A stretch of DNA of 64,000 nucleotides from assembly GCF_000470775.1 (NCBI RefSeq), contig NC_022438.1:806001-870000 (forward strand), read 5' to 3'. The notes under the pieces were generated by a model. The model did no database searches and was not told the origin of the DNA. It was given only the letters and a program-made list of their open reading frames with translations. The translations under genes and the position numbers were made by a program. Below are positions 26,967-34,608 of this stretch, one piece after another; the stretch's first letter is position 1; each line of letters opens with the position of its first letter. The stretch is from Leifsonia xyli subsp. cynodontis DSM 46306 (GTDB lineage: Bacteria > Actinomycetota > Actinomycetes > Actinomycetales > Microbacteriaceae).

Positions 26967-27140
26967 ATGAGAGACATTCGTTTCTACAAGCGCCCCCGAA
27001 CCAAAGTGGACGCGCTGGCTGGTCTGATCTGCATGATCGTTGGACTCGCCCTTCCGCTGTCTTGGAGCATTGAACGTGGGTCTCCCGTAGCGTTTCTCGT
27101 TGCTTTCGTCTCTGCGTTCTGTGCCCTCGTTGCTGCGTGA
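26967..27140 (+). CDS. possible small membrane protein
   Basis: 57 residues from an ATG at 26967 with two hydrophobic segments (AGLICMIVGLALPLSW and VAFLVAFVSAFCALVAA) after a basic N-terminus (RFYKRPRTK). No family recognised and no clear RBS. It overlaps the next ORF by four bases (GTGA), which favours both being real, but it is short and lies in an island with other debris. Could also be a remnant. Confidence 0.35.
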   Translation: MRDIRFYKRPRTKVDALAGLICMIVGLALPLSWSIERGSPVAFLVAFVSAFCALVAA

Positions 27141-27391
27141 GCGGTCACATCGTGTTCCCTCTGCGCGTCGCCATCTGGATTTGGGGTCTTGTGTTTTTCT
27201 CGGGGGCGGCGTTCTGGTATTGCGTTGGCCTCGCGTGCGGGAACTCCCACCCGGGCTGTTGCGGTCAATCGTCTGGGACCGGGCCGCCGAGATGGGCCGG
27301 CACGCGAGCATCACCCGGAGACCGCACCCCGAATGAGCTCTTCACCGTGTTGCTAGCCTCAGAAATCAGTCAATGTCGCAACGTTGGCTGA
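27137..27391 (+). CDS. possible small membrane protein, doubtful C-terminus
   Basis: 84 residues starting at a GTG that overlaps the preceding stop. The first 35 residues make one convincing membrane segment (VAIWIWGLVFFSGAAFWYCVG); the rest is Gly/Pro-rich without homology I know. The tail may be out of frame. It may be the second half of a two-gene membrane pair or the decayed end of an immunity or toxin module. Confidence 0.25.
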   Translation: MSGHIVFPLRVAIWIWGLVFFSGAAFWYCVGLACGNSHPGCCGQSSGTGPPRWAGTRASPGDRTPNELFTVLLASEISQCRNVG

Positions 27392-27488
27392 CCCATCCCG
27401 ACGATACTCACATCCCCGAACCGAGCGACTTAACATATTCCTGTCGAAGGTCCTCTGAACTGCTGCCGAATGGCGGCGGCTGGGGAGG

Positions 27489-27869
27489 TCAGAACATGGT
27501 GTTGTCGTTGGCGGAGGTCTCCGGGATTTCTTGAACGACGTCCCAGTGTTCGACGATTTTACCGTTTTCGAGGCGGAAGAAGTCGGCGACGGCGCTGCCG
27601 GGTGTGCCGGGGACCAGGACCAGGTGGGAGTGGGTGACCACCAGGTCGCCTTCGGCGATGACTCGTTTGATCTCGATTTTCGTGTCGGGGTATTCTCCGC
27701 GCATCCAGTGGACGAAGCCGATGAACGCTTCCGGGCCGTTCTCGGCTTGTGGGTTGTGCTGGATGTAGCGGTCGCCCAGATGATCGGCGACCGCTTTCTC
27801 CGGGTTGCCCGCGAAGGCGGTCAGGTAGTAGTCCGTGACGATGCGCTTGTTGTCTTCCGTGGTGGTCAT
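27489..27869 (-). CDS. SnoaL-like/NTF2-fold polyketide-cyclase family protein
   Basis: 126 residues. The NTF2-like cone fold is shown by NKRIVTDYYLTAFAGNPEKAV, the buried HNP of DRYIQHNPQAENGPEAFIGF, and ADFFRLENGKIVEHWDVVQEIP. Members of this subgroup are small cytosolic proteins, some hydrolases or isomerases, most of unknown substrate. Divergent from an HxlR regulator across a 92-base spacer with a palindrome, so it is the probable target of that regulator. The C-terminal ANDNTMF is typical of the subgroup. Confidence 0.8.
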   Translation of the reverse strand: MTTTEDNKRIVTDYYLTAFAGNPEKAVADHLGDRYIQHNPQAENGPEAFIGFVHWMRGEYPDTKIEIKRVIAEGDLVVTHSHLVLVPGTPGSAVADFFRLENGKIVEHWDVVQEIPETSANDNTMF

Positions 27870-27931
27870 GAGTTCGCTTTCGTGAGGTGAGTGGGTGTGT
27901 CATCGAGTTAACCGGATCACTAGCTATTTAG

Positions 27932-27951
27932 AAAGTACCTACTTTTCAGTA
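27932..27951. promoter_or_regulatory. palindromic operator candidate for the HxlR regulator
   Basis: AAAGTACCTACTTT (27932-27945) is a perfect 14-base palindrome, and overlapping it TACTTTTCAGTA (27940-27951) has TACT...AGTA arms. The latter spacing is like sites described for HxlR/DUF24 regulators such as YodB. It sits 11 bases upstream of the regulator start and can control both divergent genes. Confidence 0.5.
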
Positions 27952-27961
27952 AGCTAGGGTG

Positions 27962-28342
27962 ATGTCCGACCTCACGCAGAATGAAATGCGATACAACGTG
28001 TACGACCCGGGGTGCCCGTCCCGGCAGGTGTTGGATCATGTGACCGGCCGATGGGGCATCCTGGTCCTCGGAACCCTGCGGGAAGGAACGCGCCGTTTCA
28101 GCGAACTGCACCGGGCGTTGGGCGGGGTCTCGGAGAAGATGCTGGCGCAGACGTTGCGTGTCCTGGAACGGGACGGTCTCGTGCATCGGGTGGCGTATCC
28201 AGTCGTCCCGCCGAAAGTGGAGTACAGCCTGACGCATCGGGGACGGGAGATCGCCGAACTCACCGTCCGACTCGTCGGCTGGGTCGAGGGCAACACTCCC
28301 ACCATCATCGCCGAGCGGACGGATCGGCAGGGGACTGTCTGA
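27962..28342 (+). CDS. HxlR (DUF24) family transcriptional regulator
   Basis: 126 residues. A single cysteine near the N-terminus (DPGCPSRQVLDHVTGRWGILVLGTL) is at the position of the redox or quinone-sensing Cys of YodB/HypR-type regulators. The winged helix follows: RRFSELHRALGGVSEKMLAQTLRVLERDGLVHR, then the wing YPVVPPKVEYSLTHRGREI and a dimerisation helix. Probably represses the divergent SnoaL-like gene and itself, responding to electrophiles. Start at the ATG 27962 (a GTG one codon earlier is possible). Confidence 0.85.
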   Translation: MSDLTQNEMRYNVYDPGCPSRQVLDHVTGRWGILVLGTLREGTRRFSELHRALGGVSEKMLAQTLRVLERDGLVHRVAYPVVPPKVEYSLTHRGREIAELTVRLVGWVEGNTPTIIAERTDRQGTV

Positions 28343-28582
28343 TTTTCGGTGTTTCCGGGCCGGCCTGACCAGTATCCGGCGATCAGCAAGCTCGGGCACA
28401 ACGCCTGGAGCGAGTTCGTTCCCCTCATCTGCGGAGAGACATCGAGATCCGCTGCATCATCCGCTCGGCAACGCGATCGATGTCGGTAATTCGGCTGCGC
28501 CATGATGCCGGGACCGCGACACTCAGCGATGCGCATACCGTCGTGAGATCAACGATGAGACCGAGTGTGCCCAGGCTGCGGA

Positions 28583-29632
28583 TCAGCCCGCGTCCGGCTC
28601 CGCGACCGGCCGCATCCCGTCGCTGCGCGCCCCCGAACGGTCGCCGGGCGTGCGGTCCAGCAGCGCCTCGACATCGCCGACCGCGAGGATCGGGCCGGTT
28701 GCCCGCGAGAGCGGGGTCGCGGTGTTGCTGTGTACGCGGTCGACGAGGCCGTCGAGCATCTGGACCGCGTCGTCCACGATGCTCTGGTCGCGGAGCCCGC
28801 GGCCGTGCAGGAGCCAGCGCGCGACTTCCAGCTCCGCGTAGAGCATGGCCCGCTGCGTGAACTGGCGGTCGGTCGCCACCTGCCGGGTGGCGGCGTACGC
28901 GCCGAGCGCGCCGTCGGCGGCGTCCGGGTTCAGAGCGAGCAGCCAGTGGAGGTCGCGGGCAGGGTCGCCGACACGGAGAGCAGACCAGCCGAGCACGGCC
29001 GAGACGGTGTCGTCCTCCACGAGGAAGGACTCGACGCCGAGGGCTCCGTTGATGACGCTCGGCTGGAACTGCCACACCGAGTGGTCGGCCACCGCATCCC
29101 GCCACCGGTCCCGGAGCGCGGCCGGGACCAGACCGGTCGCGGTCGCCGACTCGATGACCTGGGCGGTCGAGGCGAGACATTCGGCGGAGGTGAGGGCCGG
29201 GAGGCCGGCCTCGCCGACGAAACTGGTGGGGAGGGCGTGGATCGTCGCGATCGCGTGCCCGATGGACCCGGCGAGGCCGTCTCCGGGCGGGATGTCCTCC
29301 ACGTCGATGTGGTGTCCCGGGAGATAGTTGTAGACGATGGCGCGGGTTCCTCCGACGGGCGCCTGACCGAGGTAGCGCGGCACGTCGAACGGCAGCCGGC
29401 TGCGGATACCGGCGGTGAGGGCGCGCAGGGCGACCAGATCCGCGCTCTGCTCGGTCTCGGCGACCTGGCTGATCGGGACGCGGACGATGAGGGTGCTGCC
29501 GTCCCGCGCGGTCAGCAGCGCGGAGTCGAACTCACCGACTCCGTCGCCGCTGTGGGGGCGGGCCCCGGAGACGGCGAGGTCGGGCACGGCCGAGGCGGCC
29601 AGCGCGGCTAGAGTGAGAGGGGATCTGGCCAT
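28583..29632 (-). CDS. aminoglycoside/macrolide phosphotransferase-fold protein with degenerate catalytic motifs
   Basis: 349 residues with the APH kinase fold: N-lobe LIVRVPISQVAETEQSADLVALRAL, hinge AIVYNYLPGHH, and C-lobe VGDPARDLHWLLAL. The catalytic loop, normally H-G-D-x(4)-N, reads VINGALGVESFLV: His is Asn, the catalytic Asp is Ala, and the metal Asn is replaced. The metal-binding I-D-W is LGW. It is therefore predicted to be a pseudokinase that binds a nucleotide or partner, not an antibiotic-modifying enzyme. The frame is intact over its whole length, arguing for selection. It sits divergent from nudC, as in related actinobacteria (recalled). Confidence 0.75.
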   Translation of the reverse strand: MARSPLTLAALAASAVPDLAVSGARPHSGDGVGEFDSALLTARDGSTLIVRVPISQVAETEQSADLVALRALTAGIRSRLPFDVPRYLGQAPVGGTRAIVYNYLPGHHIDVEDIPPGDGLAGSIGHAIATIHALPTSFVGEAGLPALTSAECLASTAQVIESATATGLVPAALRDRWRDAVADHSVWQFQPSVINGALGVESFLVEDDTVSAVLGWSALRVGDPARDLHWLLALNPDAADGALGAYAATRQVATDRQFTQRAMLYAELEVARWLLHGRGLRDQSIVDDAVQMLDGLVDRVHSNTATPLSRATGPILAVGDVEALLDRTPGDRSGARSDGMRPVAEPDAG

Positions 29633-29693
29633 GCTCCCAGGCTAAACGGCCATCCTCGCGCGAGGAGTTCCGCCACGCCTTGAAAGGATCTCG

Positions 29694-30713
29694 ATGTCGT
29701 CTGCCCCCGCCGCTCTGCCGCTCGCTGCGCTTCCGCTGTCGCGGCACGCTGTGGATCGGGACCACACAGCCCGCTCGCGTCCGGCGCTGTTCGACGAGCT
29801 CTGGGCGGAGCCGGGGACCCGCGTGCTCGCCCTGTGGCAGGGACGCGCGTTGCTCACCCCCGAGAGCGTTCCGGCCGCGACGCCGCCGGGCGACGGCTGG
29901 AGCGTCCCGGACGCCGGGACCGCCGCCGTCGCTCTGCTGCCGGTCGAGCGCGTGCCCGCCGCGCTGCTGCGCGTCTACCTCGGCCGCACACTGGTGAGCA
30001 CTTCCTCGGAGCCCGCCGGGACCCCGGTCGTCCTCGAAGTGCTCACCAATGCCGCCGCGCGCGAGCTCGAGCCCGATGAGGCACGCTGGGGGAGTCTCCG
30101 CACTGTCGCGACGGCTCTGGGCGACCGGGACGCCGGGCTCTTCACCGAGGCGCTCGCCATCGCCAGCTGGCACGCTTCGCACACGCACTGCCCGCGCTGC
30201 GGAACGCCCACCGTCGTGGAGCAGGACGGCTGGGTGCGCCGCTGCTCCGAAGACCGGTCCGAGATCTTTCCGCGCACCGACCCCGCCGTGATCGTGACCG
30301 TTCTGGACGCCGACGACCGTCTGCTGCTCGGCTCCAACGCGTTGTGGGAGCACTCGCGCTACTCGCTGCTCGCCGGTTTCGTGGAGCCCGGCGAGTCCTT
30401 CGAAGCGGCTGTCGAGCGGGAGATCTTCGAGGAGGCCGGTGTGCGCGTGGTGGACGCTCGGTACAAGGGCTCGCAGCCCTGGCCTTTCCCGGCCTCCATC
30501 ATGGTCGGGATGACCGCGCGGCTCGCCGACGACCAGCCTGCCGCCGCCCTCGAACCGGATGGCGAGGAGATCCTCAGCCTCCGCTGGTTCAGCCGGTCGC
30601 AGCTGTGGGAGTCACGTGAACGGGTCATCCTGCCCGGCCGCTCCTCGATCGCCCGCGCGCTGATCGAGGACTGGTATGGCGGTCCTCTGGACGAGCCGCC
30701 GGTCCGCCCGTGA
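29694..30713 (+). CDS. nudC: NADH pyrophosphatase / NAD-capped RNA decapping hydrolase
   Basis: 339 residues. Zinc-ribbon remnant HCPRCG...RRCSEDRSE with three cysteines (the fourth position is Asp, as seen in other actinobacterial homologues). The Nudix box GFVEPGESFEAAVEREIFEEAGV fits GX5EX7REUXEEXGU exactly, followed by the family-specific SQPWPFPASIM that recognises NADH. Hydrolyses NAD(H) to AMP plus NMN(H) and removes NAD caps from RNA 5' ends. It overlaps uvrD2 by four bases (GTGA), an arrangement also seen in mycobacteria. Confidence 0.93.
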   Translation: MSSAPAALPLAALPLSRHAVDRDHTARSRPALFDELWAEPGTRVLALWQGRALLTPESVPAATPPGDGWSVPDAGTAAVALLPVERVPAALLRVYLGRTLVSTSSEPAGTPVVLEVLTNAAARELEPDEARWGSLRTVATALGDRDAGLFTEALAIASWHASHTHCPRCGTPTVVEQDGWVRRCSEDRSEIFPRTDPAVIVTVLDADDRLLLGSNALWEHSRYSLLAGFVEPGESFEAAVEREIFEEAGVRVVDARYKGSQPWPFPASIMVGMTARLADDQPAAALEPDGEEILSLRWFSRSQLWESRERVILPGRSSIARALIEDWYGGPLDEPPVRP

Positions 30714-32422
30714 CCCCCGAGCGGCTCCTCGCCGGCCTGGACGATCAGCAGCGCGTCGCGGCCGAAGCGCTGTTCGGTCCCGTCTGCGTCCTCGCCGGCG
30801 CAGGAACCGGCAAGACCCGCGCGATCACCCACCGCATCGCCTACGGCGTCGCGTCCGGGGCGTTCACGCCCAACCGCGTGATGGCCCTCACCTTCACCAA
30901 CCGCGCCGCCGCCGAACTGCGCGGGCGTCTCCGCCAGCTCGGGGCCGGAGGTGTCGCGGCGCGGACCTTCCACTCCGCTGCGCTGGCGCAGCTCAACTAC
31001 TTCTGGCCCCAGGTGGTCGGCGGCCAGCTTCCGAGCGTTCTGGACGGCAAGGGCCGCGTCCTCGGCCACGCCGCGGAGAAGCTCGGTGCGCGCGTGGACA
31101 CGGCGATGCTCCGGGATGTCGCCGCGGAGATCGAGTGGCGCAAGGTCACCGGCCTCAGCATCGACCAATACGCGGAGCGGCTGACCGACCGCTCGATCCC
31201 CGGCACGCTCCGCCCGGAACAGCTGGTGGACCTCCACCGGATCTACGAAGAGCTCAAGGATGAGCGCAAACAGGTCGATTTCGAGGATGTCCTCCTTGTC
31301 TGCGCGGGCATGATCGAGGTCGAGCCATCCGTGGCCATGCAGGTGCGTGAGCAGTACCGTTTCTTCGTCGTCGACGAGTATCAGGATGTCTCCCCTCTTC
31401 AGCATCAGCTCCTCCGGTTGTGGCTCGGTCCCCGCAAGGACCTCTGCGTGGTCGGCGACGCCAGCCAGACCATCTACTCGTTCGCCGGCGCCCGCAGCGA
31501 CTACCTCCTTGATTTCGGTCGTGAGCATCAGGGCGCCACGTTCGTCCGGCTGGAGCAGAACTACCGTTCGACACCGGCCGTGATCCGCACCGCCAACAAC
31601 CTCATGCGCGGACGCGCGGGGGCGCTGACCCTGCACGCTGTCGCCGAACCTCGCTGCGGCGACGATGTCCCCCCGGCCGCCGAGTTCGAGGACGACCGTG
31701 CCGAGGCCCGCGCTGTCGCCGAGGCGGTCTCGGCCGAGCTGGCCGACGGGGCCCGCCCGGAGGGCATCGCCATCCTGTACCGCGTCAACGTTCAGGCCGC
31801 CGCCCTCGAGCGGGCCCTCGGCGACCGGGACATCAGCTACACCGTGCGCGGGGCCCGGCGCTTCTTCGACCTGCCCGAGGTTCGTCAGGCGATCATGACG
31901 CTGCGCGCCGCGAGCATGGCCGCCACCGACGAGCCGTTGTTCAAGTCTGTCAGCGATGTCCTCCGCACTCTCGGCTGGTCCGTGCAGCCTCCGGAGGCCC
32001 GCGGAGCCGTCCGCGACCGCTGGGAGTCGCTCAACGCGATCATGGGTCTCGTAGACGACGTCCCCGCCGGCACCTCCTTCCGTCGTTTCACCGACGAGCT
32101 TCTCGCCCGTCAGGCCGGCCAGCACGATCCGGTCCTTGCCGCCGTCACTCTCGGCACCCTGCACGCCGCCAAGGGCCTCGAGTGGGACTCGGTCTATCTC
32201 ATCGGCCTCAGCGAGGGTCTCGTCCCCATCAGCTACGCGAGCTCGTTCGAGCAGATCGACGAGGAGCGTCGCCTCCTCTACGTCGGCATCACCCGAGCCC
32301 GCAAGCGTCTCCGTCTGAGCTGGGCGCAGCGGAGCGCTCAGCCGGGACGTCCGGTTCTGCGCCAGGCGTCGCGTTTCCTGGCGGAGCTCGCGGCGCCCGC
32401 GGCGGAGCCGCGGCGCGCGTGA
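30710..32422 (+). CDS. uvrD2: UvrD2-like ATP-dependent DNA helicase, short form without HRDC domain
   Basis: 570 residues, superfamily 1A. Motifs: Q-motif LDDQQRVAAEA, I GAGTGKTRAITHRI, Ia TFTNRAAAELRGRL, II VVDEYQDVSPLQ, III GDASQTIYSFAGA, IV LEQNYRSTPAVI, V LGTLHAAKGLEWDSV, VI LLYVGITRARKRL. It stops 40 residues after motif VI. Mycobacterial UvrD2 (about 700 residues) continues with a tetracysteine linker and an HRDC domain, which are absent. Predicted 3'-5' unwinding activity in excision repair or replication. Translationally coupled to nudC. The next gene converges on it. Confidence 0.88.
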   Translation: MTPERLLAGLDDQQRVAAEALFGPVCVLAGAGTGKTRAITHRIAYGVASGAFTPNRVMALTFTNRAAAELRGRLRQLGAGGVAARTFHSAALAQLNYFWPQVVGGQLPSVLDGKGRVLGHAAEKLGARVDTAMLRDVAAEIEWRKVTGLSIDQYAERLTDRSIPGTLRPEQLVDLHRIYEELKDERKQVDFEDVLLVCAGMIEVEPSVAMQVREQYRFFVVDEYQDVSPLQHQLLRLWLGPRKDLCVVGDASQTIYSFAGARSDYLLDFGREHQGATFVRLEQNYRSTPAVIRTANNLMRGRAGALTLHAVAEPRCGDDVPPAAEFEDDRAEARAVAEAVSAELADGARPEGIAILYRVNVQAAALERALGDRDISYTVRGARRFFDLPEVRQAIMTLRAASMAATDEPLFKSVSDVLRTLGWSVQPPEARGAVRDRWESLNAIMGLVDDVPAGTSFRRFTDELLARQAGQHDPVLAAVTLGTLHAAKGLEWDSVYLIGLSEGLVPISYASSFEQIDEERRLLYVGITRARKRLRLSWAQRSAQPGRPVLRQASRFLAELAAPAAEPRRA

Positions 32423-32437
32423 CCGCTCCGCATCCCC

Positions 32438-33022
32438 TCACCACGGCCGCACCGGCCGTGCCGCATCGGGCCGGACGCACCCGCACTCGGGATGCGGTGG
32501 CCGCTCCACCTCGGCCCAGTGCGCAGAGGCCCGATCGTAGTGCTGGCCGTGTCGCTTCGGGCACGCCCCGTCGAGTGCGCCCAAGATCAGTCCCGCCGCA
32601 GCCAGCGCAGATACCGCCGTGGGGCGATGGCGTAAGCCGCCACGATCACCGCGAGGGCGACCTCGTCGTCCTCGCGGTGAGCGGGCGTGGCGATCGGCGT
32701 TTCGGGCGCGGCCGCGGTGGCCCCGTCGAGCGCGGCAACGGGCGTGGCGGGGTCGAGCGAGGCTCCGGCGCGCGGTCTTTCCCGCGGCGGCTCCGGCCGG
32801 CCGGCTTCCTGGACGGCGACGCCACCCTCCCGGCGCCCCGCCCGCTGTCTGGGCCACCACCTCGAGCACCCCGCGCGACACCCCGCTCGCGAGCGCGGCG
32901 AGCATCCGCTCCTCGACGCTCCCGACCGGATCGAGAACGAGCACAGGCGCGTCGACGCCGAACTGGAGGGCGTGCGGGGAGCGCCAGACGCGCTGGATGC
33001 GAGGGTCGAGTGCCAGTGCCAT
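32438..33022 (-). pseudogene. cyclodehydratase-like conserved actinobacterial protein, frameshifted and internally deleted
   Basis: The N-terminus, MALALDPRIQRVWRSPHALQF and VLDPVGSVEERMLAALASGV, is in one frame to about 32845. The next part reads sensibly only in another frame, EDDEVALAVIVAAYAIAPRRYLRWLRRD, which then hits a TGA at 32589-32587. The end, HWAEVERPPHPECGC, is again in the first frame. Intact homologues (about 280-380 residues, ThiF/cyclodehydratase-like, beside uvrD2 in actinobacteria; recalled) have a long segment between the last two parts, so a deletion is likely as well. The continuous Arg-rich reading across the middle is the out-of-frame translation. Confidence 0.65.
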
Positions 33023-33101
33023 CCTGCCAGCAGCCGGATGCTTCTCAGCGGTTATCCACAGGATAATGTGCGGACAAACAAGGAGAGTGGCGCTGTCCCG
33101 G

Positions 33102-34445
33102 TCACCCCTCGGCGGGGCGCTCCCCGTCCTCGCGCAGCAGGTCCTCGATCGCCTGGTCGACCGCGTCCCGTTCCGGTTCCTCTCCCGACGCCAACGCGGT
33201 CAGCCGAGCGACGAACTGGGAAGGATCATCCAGGTCGCTCGGCTCAGGGAGCAGGTCCGGGTGCGACCAGAGGGCGTCACGGCCCTCCTGGCCGACGGCT
33301 TCCGTCACCGCCCGCCACATCGCCGCGGCCTCGCGCAGGCGGCGCGGCCGGAGCTCCAGGCCCACGAGTGTCGCGAAGGCGGACTCGGCCGGCCCACCGG
33401 ACGCGCGGCGGCGGCGCACCGTCTCCGCGATCGCGCCGGCCCGGGGGAGGAGGCCGGTCGCGCTGGCGGTCACGACATCCACCCAGCCCTCGATGAGCGC
33501 GAGCATCGTCTCGAGACGCCCGAGCGTCTCCAGCTGCTCCTCGCTCTTCTGCGGGATCAGGGCGCCGGAGACCATCGCCTCGCGCAGCTCTTCTGGGTTC
33601 GCCGGGTCGAAGTTCTCCGCCAGCGATTCCAGACGCGCGGTGTCGATCGTGATGCCTTTGGCGAAAGCGGTGATCTGCGTGATGAGCTGCAGCCGCAGCC
33701 ATTTGGCGTGCCGGAACAGCCGCGCGTGGGCGAGCTCGCGCACCGCGAGGTAGAGCTGGACCTGGTCGGCCGGGATATCGAGTCCCTCGCCGAACTCCGC
33801 GACGTTCTGGGGGACGAGCGCCGCCGTGCCTTCCGTCAGGAGCGGAATGCCTATGTCGCCCCCGGAGACGACTTCCTTGGAGAGCTGTCCGACCGCCTGG
33901 CCGAGCTGCATCGCGAAGAGGGCGCCGCCGACCGAGCGCATCAGGGCGCCGGCGTTCTGGATCATCCCCTGCATCTCTTCGGGAGCATGTTCGGTCAGGA
34001 CACGGGTGAGGGCGTCGGAGATGCTGAGGGCGACGGGCTCGGCGAGCTGCGTCCACAGTGGCATCGTCTGGCGCGCCCACTCCGCGCGGCCGATCAGCTC
34101 GGGGGCGCCGGGGAGCCCCGCGACGGTCGTGGCCCCGTCGAGCCAGAGCGCGGCGACATGGAAGGCCTGGTCGAGTGTCGCGTGCTCCGCCGGGGTGACG
34201 GAGTGGGCGCCCTGGCCCGCCAGCGTGCGTGCCTGCTGGGTCGCGAGGTCCCAGTTGACGCCGCCGCCGGGGTTCTGCAGGGCGTTCTGCAACTGTCCGA
34301 GCAACTGCTGGATGCTGGCCGGATCGTTCGGGAGACCGGCGGCTCCGGCGAGCTGGCTCGGGTCGATCACGGACTCGCCGGAGAGGAACTCGCGCAGCAT
34401 GTCCCGGAACTCGTCCTCCGGGTCCTTGTCCGGTTCCCCGCCCAT
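33102..34445 (-). CDS. Zincin_2 / TIGR03624-type putative metalloprotease-family protein
   Basis: 447 residues, mostly helical, preceded by a Gly/Gln/Asn-containing linker. Family-typical segments: GGALFAMQLGQAVGQLSKEVVSG, LYLAVRELAHARLFRHAKWLRLQL, and ALIEGWVDVVTASATGLLPRAGAI. The classical H-E-x-x-H zinc motif is not present; the equivalent helix reads RELAHARLF, so zinc binding and protease activity are not established. Conserved in actinobacteria between the uvrD2 cluster and the PDZ/Lon gene, as here (recalled). Its stop lies 79 bases before the decayed cyclodehydratase-like start on the same strand, so they formed an operon. Confidence 0.8.
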   Translation of the reverse strand: MGGEPDKDPEDEFRDMLREFLSGESVIDPSQLAGAAGLPNDPASIQQLLGQLQNALQNPGGGVNWDLATQQARTLAGQGAHSVTPAEHATLDQAFHVAALWLDGATTVAGLPGAPELIGRAEWARQTMPLWTQLAEPVALSISDALTRVLTEHAPEEMQGMIQNAGALMRSVGGALFAMQLGQAVGQLSKEVVSGGDIGIPLLTEGTAALVPQNVAEFGEGLDIPADQVQLYLAVRELAHARLFRHAKWLRLQLITQITAFAKGITIDTARLESLAENFDPANPEELREAMVSGALIPQKSEEQLETLGRLETMLALIEGWVDVVTASATGLLPRAGAIAETVRRRRASGGPAESAFATLVGLELRPRRLREAAAMWRAVTEAVGQEGRDALWSHPDLLPEPSDLDDPSQFVARLTALASGEEPERDAVDQAIEDLLREDGERPAEG

Positions 34446-34608
34446 GAGCGCGCCCTTCGTCTCGATCTTTCCCGGCCGTCTGGTTACGGCTTTCCAGGCT
34501 TGCCCTCTACGCTAGCCCGTGACACCCAAGAGCCGGGTGAGAATCGGCCCATGCCAGTCTGGCCCGGCGTGCGCCTGTGGCGAACACGACCGAAGGGACC
34601 AGCTGGAC

